This document shows positions 44,881 through 55,565 of a stretch of DNA of 64,000 nt, piece by piece. How positions within the stretch are numbered: the stretch's first letter is position 1; every line of letters starts with the position of its first letter. A program made the translations under genes and the position numbers. The DNA lies in assembly GCA_018287875.1 (NCBI GenBank), contig JAGVVL010000021.1:902229-966228 (forward strand). The letters run 5' to 3'. The notes under the pieces are model-generated. The model was not told where the DNA came from. It made no database searches and worked only from the letters and a program-made list of their open reading frames with translations. The DNA is from Nigrospora sphaerica. Lineage: Eukaryota; Ascomycota; Sordariomycetes; Amphisphaeriales; Apiosporaceae.

Positions 44881-47306
44881 TACTGCAGGACGCTTGCTTG
44901 TTCGTCGTGGTGTCCTCCTCCTAGCGATTGAAATCCTTGCCGACAAGACCATGCATTCCACCACTCATTAGCGCTGCCAGGCAAAGCTAATGCAACGATG
45001 TCTACTATAGTTGCCGCTAAGCTTAGCAAAGATGCCATAGCCCGTTACGACAGCCAACCTTACCGTTTTGGGTAAGGTCTGTACTGTTCCTGTTTTGTTC
45101 CTTGCCTTTCGGTTGGGGAGCCAAATTGTCGGGACGTGCTCCCTCCTCTCATTGGTCCTTCGTCCAACGAATACACCGCCCTCACCGAGGAAGTCGGCCG
45201 CACGGATAGGGGCTGAAGCTAGAGTCGGCTCGCTCAGCACGAGTGTGTTCGAGCTCCAAGAGATAACTCGTAACGAACGCCCATGGAACGCAACGGTTGG
45301 GAGCCGCGATCCATGCTTGACTGTTGCCCGCCTCCGTGCTGGATCGAAACAGGCCAGATACCGCTATGCTACGGGCTACTTCACCTGCTCTTCCGGACTA
45401 TGGGCTTACCAAAAGGCCCCACACTATCCCTGGTGGAATGAGTACAATGTCCGGTGCGTTAGCATTCCTATGCCCTTGCCGTTACGCCTTCCTCTCGGTC
45501 TGGTTGGGTGTGTCGAAGGTCAAGCAAACCAGAAATGTGACCAATTCTCCATGACTCGTGCTCCTACCTCGACGCTAAGCGCTAATGCTGTTGGCAGTGA
45601 GAACCTGTTGCAGCAGCCCCTGCGGAGCGGATCTCCGGATGTGTTGAGTGCTTCCGTATGGAGCTACGTCCTATTATTGCACCGGATGATGTGGCACTGC
45701 CCCAGGGTGCTCCAAATCTCCGCATCCAGCTTGCGTCCTTTGTTCCTGGCCAGGTATTGTTGTGGTTATGAGGGACCACCGTCCTAACATCCACGTCCTA
45801 CCTGGAATCCTACTCGCTTCAGAAGAGGACTTGACGGAAGTAACCAGCCCGGGCTAGCACCACCATACGCAGCGGTGGATACTTGCTGGCTCATGGAGTC
45901 TGGACCCAGTTGGGCGCGCCGTTGAATGACCATGCGCGCATCAGAGCTCCACCAGCAGTGCCGATCTCACCCCATGGGCACAGGGCTGCTCCGAACCATG
46001 CTCATCGTGGACTCAAACGAATGCCGCCAAGCGGTTGGCTCGTCTGCGTTTGTTGCCTGCCATAGGATGACCCTATGATTCTCGAAGAGAGGGTTACGCT
46101 GCCAATAGTCGCATGCGCAATGCAACGTCCTACATCTATAAGCGGGGTCACATTATCTAGGAGGACCATTCCGGTTCGTATAAAGGTCACGACCCCTGGC
46201 CCCACGCCAGGTTCGCGAACCATTCTGTCGGTACGCACGACGCGCATTCCATCGCCCTCAATACGCGTCGATCCCTTCCTAAGACGATGTGAGCAGACAG
46301 GGCGCTAGAGAGAACAACATTCCAGTGCCATCCCTGTCCGGCTCGGACGGAAACGCGAGGGAGTGCTTCGCCCCCGGCGCCAACGGAATTAGACCGGACC
46401 AGAGGGCGCGAAGGCGCGAAATCCGACATCATTAGTACGCAAGACGTGCATTCCATCGCCTTCGGCACGCGTCGATCCATACCTAGGAAGACAGAGCAGC
46501 CAGGGTTCCAGAGAGAACGACATTCCAGTGCCATCCTTGTCCGGCCCGCACGGCGCGAGATCCGACATTACTGGCATCGATAGCCTGCCTCGCAAGCAGT
46601 CTGGTTCCTTAGACCCCAGGCCGACAATGGCCACGCCTGGCGGTCGGTGCAAGGATGCCCTCGCGACACCAGGTGCGTGCGGTGCGTCGTCCAGCCACCT
46701 CGTGAAACGAGTGCTAGGCGCCCATCGTGGAAGGGGGGAGGGGAGAGGGGTGCACCCACCGTTACTGGAATGTAAGGTTGTCGCACTAGAGGGAGCGTGG
46801 CAAGCGAAGGGATAAGGTTCTTCCATTAGAAAGGATAAAAGAAAGAGAGGGATGCCGGAAGGGCAGTCTATATGCACTTAGCTGGGCGTCTGTCCCCACC
46901 TGCTCACATACTGGACCCGTGCCAGGTCCAGTAGCTCAAGTGACCTTATGTGCGAATACTGTGAATAGCCTCACATTGCCACAAAGGTGCTGTTGCACCT
47001 ATCCGATGGCCTCGGCCAAGTGGAAAGCTGGCCATGTGAGATTTCCTCGATACGGTCTTTGTACCCAGAGCGGCTAAAGGCAGGCGCAGGCGCACCAGAA
47101 TGCAGTCGCACTATTGAGGCAGCTGTCACCAGCAGCGAGTGCTTTCATCTTGACCCCGAATTTTCCCAGTCCACGATGCTGTATTATTATCACCACGATG
47201 TATCGCTAAGCGGCGACTGGCCTGGAAGAGTACTGAGCCGCGTATCGTGACGTGGAGGCTACCTATGGTCTGCGCGGTCCAGCTCCGCGCATGTCGCGCG
47301 GATACT
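44881..47306 (+). repeat. long diverged direct repeat, copy 2 (2.4 kb)
   Basis: Matches 40157-41806 in the same orientation. It is longer because it holds an internal duplication of about 200 bp (46190-46340 repeated as 46390-46590, each carrying GAGAGAACRACATTCCAGTG and CGCGTCGATCC) and an extra segment of about 200 bp at roughly 46785-46988. That segment includes AAGGATAAAAGAAAGAGAGG and interrupts the match to copy 1 at GGAATGTAAGGT / GCTGTTGCACCT. Confidence 0.85.
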
Positions 47307-47313
47307 CACTGAC

Positions 47314-48957
47314 CTAGTAAATTCTTGCCACACTAGGCCTCACCCATTGCACCTCGTCGCAAGCATATTTCCGCGCCCAGGCATCGACATGGTCCATGTT
47401 CCAGCCACTCACCATTTGGGTCTGCGGAAATGGCAACCCTCGGCTCTCCCCAGAACTACCCACAGTGCCCTCCACATCCTCCGCTATTGTGGCGCTGCCG
47501 AGGTCGAATGCTTCCCGCAACACGCATGTCCCGCGGTCGAGTTTATATTGGAAGCATCGGGTGTCCAGTTGACACGACTTCCGACATTCGAGGGAAGACC
47601 CTGCTTGTGTACGCTGATACTCCCCCGGCCCCCGTTATCCCAGTTCACTCTCTCTCCATCCAAAGGCTTCCACTTGGCTCGTGTACGTTCAAAGAGATGG
47701 CGGAATAAGAGTGGTGTCTGGAGGCGGCCTGTTAGCAAAGACCAATTACGCGAGGGCTCCGAACCAAAGAGGAGAACCCACACTCCGTTCTCGTCGGTTC
47801 TGCTCCCACCGCCACAGCTTCACCATCTCCTCTGGGTCTGTTTTGTGCAATGTCAAGACAGGCTGGCACCAGTGGCCTAGCGAGTAGGGGATCCTATCCA
47901 ACGGATAGGGATTGATCATGGGCCAAAATCCAGACACACGGATCCCGACATGAAGCAGGGCCCAGCCTAGTACTGCGTCACCACAGCAGTCATGACGTAC
48001 CCTGTCCTCCCAGCGTTGACTGAGGGGCGCCTCGAGGTAGTCCCCATCCCGGCCCACCTGGCGATGTAGTAGCTTTAGCATGGCCGCCTGGCTCAGAATA
48101 AAGCCTGAGCCGCCATAAGCAAAGTGGGACATCTCATCATTCTTGATACCCCCAGGGGATGGGCTGCCGATATAAAAGGGTGTGTTGGCATCCAGGTTCT
48201 CCAGGAAGCGGAACAGGTTATCCCACACAATGTACGTGTCGGACTCGTAGAAGAAATACCATGGCTTGTGGGGTCGCATAGCCCACGCCCGTTCCACCAT
48301 GGGCAAGAATTTGAACTTGTCCATGGCCCAACCATCAAGAAGATGTGCTCTTGCCTCTCCCTTCCGTAAGGTGCCTCTATCGTACAGCTCATGCATGCGG
48401 GTATAATTGGCGAACTCGGGGTTGTCCATGTGGTACGAATCGGGGAGGTCGGCGAGCACATCATGAACAGGGTGGCCGGCAATCGTGTCGTCGACGTCGG
48501 AGAAGATAAGGAGGTCGTCAACACAGGCCGAAATGCTGGCAAATTGGGCCTTGATTCGTGCTGGGACGTCGAAATAGCCGGTTCGGAGAACGGGTTGGAC
48601 AAGTTCGTTCACAAGCCGCTGCGGGAACAACGCACACAAGTCCTGGGTCGGAGTCTCGTCATGAACGGGACTGGATACCGGCCGGAAGTGGCTCACCGTG
48701 TCCCATCGGAAGTACATTGGCCGGGTTCGGCCGTCTTCGTTGGGTGCCTGGGGAAAGCGGTCGGGAGCCTCTGGTTTGGTCCAGAATGACCGGCGGGTAG
48801 TAATAAGCAAAAGAAAGAGAAGACAAGTTGTGAGGGAAAGAAACAAAAGCCTTCGAAGCCGCCCGCTGGATAGCATCGTGTCCCAATTGCACATGTAGTA
48901 GGCGGTCGACGGGCGAAGTGCGAAGACAGAAGGCGTCTTCTTACCGACGCCGTACAT
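47314..48957 (-). CDS. type II membrane glycosyltransferase, DUF604/GT31 (fringe-like)
   Basis: Golgi-type sugar transferase; donor and acceptor unknown. From ATG 48957 (alternatives at 48894 and 48876), a short cytosolic tail precedes one membrane helix (RRLLFLSLTTCLLFLLLITT). The lumenal catalytic region has FSDVDDTIAGHPVHDV, the DxD-equivalent FFYESDTYIVWDNLFRFLEN, YIGSPSPGG, FAYGGSGFILSQAAML and CCGDAVLGWALLHVGI. An intron at about 47720-47782 (branch CTAAC) removes a premature stop and joins LLFRHLFERTRAKWKP. Near 47622-47634 a G-run seems one base short; the next frame gives LECRKSCQLDTRCFQYKLDR and a C-terminus SGWNMDHVDAWARKYACDEV, both typical of the family's cysteine-containing tail. 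Length and order are normal once the slip is ignored. Confidence 0.85.
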
Positions 48958-49646
48958 TGTGGAAATGGTACAGGTGGGTAAGTTGTTATAAGAAAAGGAA
49001 GGAAAGCATCAGTGAAAACACTCGTGCGCAGGATCCACGAGCACAGAAGCATTACAGAACCATGAGGGAAAGGGGAGAGAGAATCGTCTTCGGGGTTATT
49101 GCTTGGAAATGGGTCTTCCTGCTGCAATCCCTGCTGCGATCCCTGCTGCGTTGGAAGATCCTTGTCACACCGGCTGGCGTTTGCCATTTCCATTTCCAAC
49201 CGACGGAATGGCAATTCCGCTATAAGGTTCTGGAGGGCCACGACCCGTCGTGTCGGTAGCCCACCGGCTGCGCCGCGTCCTAGCGTTACTCGAGAAAAAC
49301 ATTTGACTGTTGGTAGTCACGTCCACACCGATCGAGACAACGAATTGAAAAGTGATCGGTGGCAGAGTGAATAATACTGTTATAGATATGGCGTTTCGAA
49401 GTCTCCGGGGTTAGAAAAGAGCAGTCCGTGTTTTTGTATTGCAAACTACAATGTACCGTGCGGCAGGATTACTGAATTAACAATGAAGCCGAGGCCTTTC
49501 TTGACATGTTGAATGCCTAGGTAGACACCGGTCAGGCTGCAGGAAATATAGGGCCTACTTCGGCATGCTCGCCAACGTCAGAACCATTTATCCCCCTAAG
49601 CCCCGTGTAGAAGTGAACATTCTTTGCGACCTGAACCATTCTGTAT

Positions 49647-50053
49647 CTAGCAGTCGATCGACACCGAAGCGAACAGAACGCTGTTACATCCGTCGCGTAC
49701 AGTGTAGCTGTTGCCTCGGCAGTTGTTCCCACTCCAGGCCCGGACCTTGCACCCACTGCACCTTGTCAGAACTCTGCCTGCAAAACGTCTCGTATTACGC
49801 CAATGTGCGACTGACCTGTTGTCTGCGAAACAGAACGAACATTGCTGTATTGAAGGCATCGTTTTCCGCCTTGTAAAAGCGTCACGGTATCGACCTGGTT
49901 CGTGCAGGTATCGCCGCGGTAGACGCGGACGGTTGCCTGGCCCAGCGCTTTGACGGTGCCGTTGGTGTTGGCAGAAGCCTTGGGTGGAGTAGGCACAGCG
50001 CTGACAAAAGCGCCAGCGAGGACAATGATGGAAGTGATGTGGAAGAACTGCAT
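49647..50053 (-). CDS. small secreted cysteine-rich protein (122 aa)
   Basis: Exon 1 (50053-49816) starts MQFFHITSIIVLAGAFVSAV, a clear signal peptide, then a short N-glycosylation-competent stretch (NGTV) and TVRVYRGDTC. A 38-bp intron (49778-49815; donor GTCAGT, acceptor TTTTGCAG) joins exon 2 (49777-49647), which reads RCSGCKVRAWSGNNCRGNSY and ends NSVLFASVSIDC. The exons sum in frame to 122 residues with seven cysteines in the mature part. Size, signal and cysteine content fit the small secreted/effector-like class of fungal proteins. I recognise no named family and predict no specific activity. The intron is unusually short. Confidence 0.7.
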
Positions 50054-50464
50054 TTTGACGAAGGTAATAGGGAACAAAAGCGACTGTGGTGAAGATCGTA
50101 ATCGAGTGTTGAAGCTAGTAGAATCCGTTGGACCTTCCGCTGAGACTGTGCACGGAAAGGAGAGCGGAGGAAACCATTTAAGTTGTCGGCTCTGATACAA
50201 GAGACCGTCAACCGTTGGCAAGCAGAGAGCATAGGTGAGCCAGCGAACCGAACCCTCGGGACGGAACACGGTCGATAAGCCCCCTTGGAAGGCGAGGGAG
50301 GGGTCTCATGAACATCGACCGGATCTGGCATACTTGGCGTTTTCCGGTGCAGTTTCCGGCCGCAGCAGCTTTTACTTGTGGTAACATTCGCCCCGTCACA
50401 CATGGTCAAGATAGGTCACTAGGTATAAGAATCTACCACGACTACACCCCGTCACAGCTCTTCT

Positions 50465-50580
50465 CGGTATATAGCAGGTTTCTGTCCTTCGTAGCTTCTG
50501 TCCTTCTTAGCTTCTGTCCTTCGTAGCTTCTGTCCTCGTAGCCCCTGTCCGTGGCAATATCTACCCCTCGCAGCTTCCGC
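50465..50580 (-). repeat. minisatellite, GGACAGAAGCTAC unit in inverted orientation
   Basis: The plus strand reads repeated TAGCTTCTGTCCTTCG, the reverse complement of the unit at 35.2-35.4 kb, ending in GTCCGTGGCAATATCTACC, which mirrors the ATGTTGCCACGGAC flank there. A diverged continuation (TTTTGTCCTTTGTAGCCTCT, then TTCATCGGCACTCATCT) recurs at about 50935-50990. Confidence 0.65.
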
Positions 50581-51425
50581 TTGTAGTTATTTCTCCGTGT
50601 ATCGCGACTCGTTCATCGGCACTCACCGCGGCTCTCCTTTATATGCACAGTCGCTTATGGTAACAGAAGTCGCCATGTGGCGCGATGCTCTTTGTGTCGA
50701 TGCCGGCTCAGCGGGGTCCGAGCTTCACGGGCTCTATTGTTGCAGCTGCTTCGTTCCATGCTTCACCTGCTTCTTTGTGGCTGCCGCCAGTGCCAGTACA
50801 CACTGTGGGTATTTTCTTGACCCGGATCCGAAAGACCCTTGCACTCTTAAGTGTGACAATCGAGACCCTGGCCTAGAATCTGCTGTTGGTCCCATATCAT
50901 GCTTTGTTCCGCAACTCTCTGTGGTCACCGCAACTTTTGTCCTTTGTAGCCTCTATGCGTAGCGCGCTTAATTCATCGGCACTCATCTCAACTATCCGTC
51001 CCGATCCTTCCGCTCTCTCTCCCACGAAGCCGAGGTGCCGGATACGGAATGAACACGCCGGGCAAATCGGGAGAACCTATTAGAAGTACTCAAGTACAAT
51101 GGAGGCTATTCTGTCACCACCGACTCGTTCAAATGTACCTAGCGAGTCAGATCGAACCACAGAGGGATTCTGGGAGCACCGTCTTGCCGAGTAACCCGTC
51201 AGCCTAATGCGAGCGCGCACCCACGCTAGCCCATCTCACTCCTCACCTTTCCCATTCAAACCTGAGGCATCGAAATCGTCGCCCTGATATATAGACAGCA
51301 AGACACACAGCCAGCCATCTGTATGACACAAAGACCTTCGACGCTGCGGTCTTCTCATTCCATCGCCTGCCCCGATCAGCAGCACCGTATCCAGCGAAAG
51401 CAGGCCCAGGTATAACACCATAGCG

Positions 51426-52077
51426 ATGGATATTTATACCCAACAGCGCTGCGAGCCTGGGACGACCTTCACCGGCAAAACCAGTGCTATCCAGGAGCAA
51501 TTCTATCGCCACAAGTCTATGGTCCCCTCGGGGAACGAAAGAATTGGGTAGGCACCGTTTTCAAGGAGGACGACAACGCCAAGATCATCGGCAATTCTGC
51601 CTCCTTCGACATTGCCCAATACCCCAATAGGCCCCAGAGCGCCGCCATGTCGATGATACACCTCCTGGCCGTCCCGAAAGAGCGCATAGTGAACGGGCTG
51701 GACCTGAAGCCCGGAAATGTCGGCATCATCGACCATATGATCCAGCTCTTCGAAGATCTTTGGGGCCAGCCTGACGCGAAACGCGCCATTATCGAACACC
51801 AGCGAGCAACCATCACAGCCCATGGCGAGCAAGCTGGCGATCACACTGCTAAGGACCTGGCCTGAAACACTTTAAAGAGCTCGAAACTGATGCCTATCGT
51901 CTCAACTTTGACGACTTTTGTTTCGGACTCCATCTTGGCCCCGACGCAAGTGTGCCAGACCTGCACTTGCACATCATTGCCATCACGCCTACGTTACGGA
52001 AGTACAGCACCTTCGAGCACGATAATAAGACCAAAGACGCTACCGAGGTGCGCGATATTGTCCGCGGCCGTTGCTAG
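51426..52077 (+). CDS. HIT-like domain protein with two frame slips
   Basis: Cytosolic nucleotide-binding/hydrolase-like fold of the histidine-triad superfamily, inferred. ATG 51426 opens MDIYTQQRCEPGTTFTGKTS and FYRHKSMVPSGNERIG, then stops at TAG 51549. One base earlier in phase, TVFKEDDNAKIIGNSASFD and MSMIHLLAVPKERIVNGLDL continue to DHTAKDLA. A second missing base at about 51861 resumes LKHFKELETDAYRLNFDDF, FCFGLHLGPDASVPDLHLHI and ends DIVRGRC. The triad reads HLHIIAI, keeping two histidines with Ile where the third would be, so catalysis may be absent. Both slips lie beside short G or C runs. Otherwise the protein is full-length and unbroken, which argues for sequence error or very recent loss. 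Confidence 0.7.
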
Positions 52078-52193
52078 GTCCTGTAGGCCTGATGTACAAT
52101 ACTTGTTGCTAGCTCTGTTGGTACCGGCCTTTGCTTTCCACGTCACCGCGCATGCTCGCTTCTTCGAAACCTTTCGGACTAACACTAGAACAG

Positions 52194-52376
52194 CTCCTAA
52201 GAGCCCAAAACCAGGCCTACATAATTCAGAACCGGGCCCAGAAGCAAACCATCTAAGAGCTGCATCGAGAGCTGCAAGGACTGGTCCGGAAGCACGCCGA
52301 CCTTGAGAAGAAGCACACCAATCTCGGCATTGAGATCGTTTGGAGGCAAATCGACAGCGCTGGCGAGCTTCCCTAG
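52194..52376 (+). pseudogene. coiled-coil coding fragment with in-frame stop
   Basis: After an acceptor-like ACTAACACTAGAACAG, the frame reads LLRAQNQAYIIQNRAQKQTI, a TAA, then ELHRELQGLVRKHADLEKKH and WRQIDSAGELP to a TAG at 52374-52376. The heptad-like pattern across the stop suggests a real former exon. No upstream exon was identified. It lies just downstream of the HIT-like gene but is not part of that family. Confidence 0.25.
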
Positions 52377-52529
52377 CCGAGACCCCTGTTCAGTGGTACG
52401 ACTTTGTTCGCGAGGCCTTCACTCGGTGGCAGCTCCAAACTTGGCACCATGGGCAACAAGCATCCGGCCTTCCCGTTTGGACCCTTGCAGCATGAATATA
52501 TGCGAGTTAGTGCCTATTTACGGATACGA

Positions 52530-52551
52530 GGACAGACAGACAGACAGACAG
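52530..52551 (+). repeat. GACA microsatellite
   Basis: About five GACA units in a row (GACAGACAGACAGACAGA) just before the end of the minus-strand LINE. Confidence 0.85.
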
Positions 52552-52738
52552 ATGTATTATCGCCGTACTGGGACAGTGTCCCGCCTCCCGAGGGGCATCT
52601 GGCGTGCGAGAGTCTATCTACATGTACACGAGGTAACCCGCATGTCAAGCCCAATGGCAAACCTTTGGTCAACCCGTCTCCGTGGCTCCTCCGTGCGAGC
52701 TCGTTCCCGGCGCTTTCTCCGTCTGGATAGCTACTGCT

Positions 52739-55565
52739 TCATGTAAAGTGCCCTCTACGGCCCACCGGTGGTGGGCATATGTCTTCATAGTATTTCGTCA
52801 GCGACACGAAGAGCTCGAACTTCTCCGGGTCGTGTATCAGCCGTTGCCAGTATTCCTTTAGGGTTTTCGGTTCGGAGTCGAACTTTGGCCATCGGGCCTG
52901 GTGTCGTCTCGTTTTCGGGCAGTGAACTAGATGCTCCGGTGTTCGTAGCATGCGGCATGCGCAACGGTCGTTCTGGAGGTGTCGGAACTTCTTATGGTAC
53001 CAGTCGAAGTCTCCATGTCCTGATCTGATCGCGAGGTTATGGAGTGTCTGTCTAGGGAAGTCCAGCTCCTTTGGGGCCTTAAGAGTAGCCTCAGTGAATC
53101 CAAGTTCTCGGTAGCGCTTGCATCCCTGTGAGGCTTCCTCCCACCATGTGGCGAACTGTTTCTTGATGGTTATTTTCCGGAGCCGCTTTACGCCTGCGTA
53201 CGTAGCCTGGGTTACGCGGTCTTCTAGGAGTGCGGCGCCTTCCTTCGCTAGCCTGTCGGCCTCTTCGTTTCCTTGGATTTTCTCGTGGCCCGGTACCCAT
53301 CGGACGCGGACATCCGCTATAGTCGCTAGCTCCTGGAAGTCGAGGAAAACTTCTTGTGAGCTCGTCGGTACGCTTCCCGTGAGGCCCTGGATAACCGACG
53401 TGTTATCTAGGCAAACGTGGATTGTCGCGCCTGGGTCGATTCGATAGGCTTGGCGTAGGCACTGCCACGCTCCGACAGCCTCTCGGTCGAAGACCTCCGC
53501 GAGGCCTAGTCGGCCCTTGCCCTGGCTGATTTTCCGCCTATCCCTGTAGATGGCAAAACCCCAGCCGACTGTCTCTCCCGGTCCCTTCGACCCGTCCGAG
53601 AAGACGACGAGTTGGGTGTCGGGAAGCTTAGACTACCATGCGGCGAACTCTTTCGCCGCTGTCTTCTTGTCATTCTGCGGCTCCTGCTTCGGCTTGTCTC
53701 TCTTCGGGGGTAACACGGCCTCGGAATATCGGGCAGGAGTCTAGCTGCTCTCTGGAGTCTGGTCCGTGCTGGCTGTAGGGAGCCGTAGCCAATGCCAGGA
53801 GGGTACGGCCGCAGCGCTGTACGCGCCGTCAGTATGTGGTCTTTGTCCATTGACTGGAGCCGTTGTCCGAAGCGATAGAACGCCGTTTCTAGCGCGATTC
53901 GTGCCGTTGGAACACCTGCATTCCTGTAGAGCGTGGCTGTCGGTGTTGTCTTCCATACAGGTAGGATGGCCCGTACAGCTTCCTTAGAACCCTGTCTATT
54001 TCATCCATATGCGCTTCTTGTCGGGTCGGCACTTCCAAATCGAGCTGCCGGCTCGCTGTCTTCCGGTTCTTCCTACGCCCTTCGTACCATGCCTCAGACC
54101 AGTAGGTGAGGATAGGGAGGACGCAAGTGAATATGACCTTCCTGAGGGCCCTTGGCGGGGGCCTCGCTGGGTGTTTGCTAGGCTCCAAAAGTGCTGGACG
54201 ACAATCGGGCCTGTGCCGCTCTCTTCTTCACGTGCTCTGTGAACCGAAGCTTCGCGTCAAATCAGACGCCGAGCCACCGTACGGGCTGATCTGAGGCATA
54301 GATAGTAAGCCCATGGTCTCGTGCCGTGACGCTAGGAAGTTCTTCCGAGTTCTTTGCGCGTGTGAAGTTGAGGAGCTCGCTCTTTTCCGGGTCGATCGTG
54401 ACTTTATTCTCTTTGCCCCAGTTTAGGACGTCGTTCAGGTCCTCTTCGAGCTGTCGTGCGTTTTTCTGGAGGGACTTGCTTGCTCGATAGAAGCATATGT
54501 CATCTGCGTATCCAAATCGGTGCCTTGTATCCTCCAGCAGAATGTCTGCGATATAGAGAAGAAAGAGGACGGGGGACGCAGGCGATCCCTGTGGCAGACC
54601 GCACTGGATCGCCTGTGGCGCTGTTGTGACGTTGTCGAGTCGGATCTGTGCTTGTCTTTCTTCCATGAAGGAGCCCACGAACTTGACCAGCTGGGTGGCC
54701 CAGCCCTGTTACCTCATACGGAGCATGAGCCGCCTCTTAAGAGTGGCGTCAAATGCACCGTTCACGTCCACGGTAAGAATCGAGGCCGTGCCTCTATTTT
54801 CGAGGGAGTGCTCGATCTCATGTGTGAGACAGGCGAGAAAGTCCGAGACTGACCGTGTCGGTAAGGCACCCGCCTGTTATGGGCGGACCACCTTGTATAG
54901 GAGCGTGGTGTTCGTTATTCGTCTAGCTACGAGTCTCTCGAGGCCTTTCCCGAGGCAGGAGAGAAGCGCGATCGGTCACCAGGAGCGGGGATTCGAGAGG
55001 TCTTTCTTATTTAGCTTCCGGAGCATCACGACCTCGGCTGTGCGGAAGGGGCGTGGGTGGTGTCCTATCCGTAGGCAGGCTTGGAAGAGTGCTCGGACCG
55101 GTTCTTGGATAGCCTGCCAGCACGCTTTCAATAGCCGTACGGAGATACCGTCGGCCCCTGGCGAGGTGCTCTTAACCGCGATCGTGGCGGCTGCCAGTTC
55201 TTCTTTAGAGATGTGGGTACTCCAAGGTAGGATGCGCCGTGGTACCGTTGGGATCTCGAAGTGGTCGTCCTCGAGGTCTTCAGCATCCGTGAATCGCTCT
55301 AGGAGGGCCTTGCGTAGAGCATGCGCCTTCTCTTCCGTGTCTTCGATCGTCCTGTCCTCGATCACTAGGGAGGCGCTTGGAGGGCGGGTTGAAGCTTATG
55401 TTATTGCACGACCTTGTATAGGTCTTGATCGGACTGGATCGAGTCGATTTGCCGTCGCCAGTACTCCCACTTTTCCTTCCGTACTACCGCGAGGAAGTGT
55501 CTTCGTTCTTCTAGGCGCCTCCAGTCCCCTTGGTGGTACCTTCTCGCTTGTCGAAACGCGTCCCG
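52739..55565 (-). mobile_element. 5'-truncated LINE (non-LTR) retrotransposon A, decayed
   Basis: Reading from 55565 downward: linker AFRQARRYHQGDWRRLEERR with KEKWEYWRRQIDSIQSD, then RT (SPGADGISVRLLKACWQAI; VDVNGAFDATLKRRL; IQCGLPQGSPASPVLFLLYI; the catalytic FGYADDICFYR). RNase HI follows (VVFSDGSK, LAEVFDREA, CLDNTSVIQG, GNEEADRLAKEGA), then a cysteine/histidine tail (CACRMLRTPEHLVHCPKTRR) and a stop at 52739. The endonuclease is missing at the 5' end. In-frame stops, several at positions where CGA or CAG would be expected, plus frame changes after 54262 make it inactive. The RT catalytic residues remain. Confidence 0.85.

Noticed and set aside
40157..47306. Interpretation as an LTR retrotransposon with 1.6-2.4 kb LTRs
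   Set aside because: The repeat ends are not TG...CA, and the interior has no gag, integrase or RT motif and no visible primer-binding site or polypurine tract.
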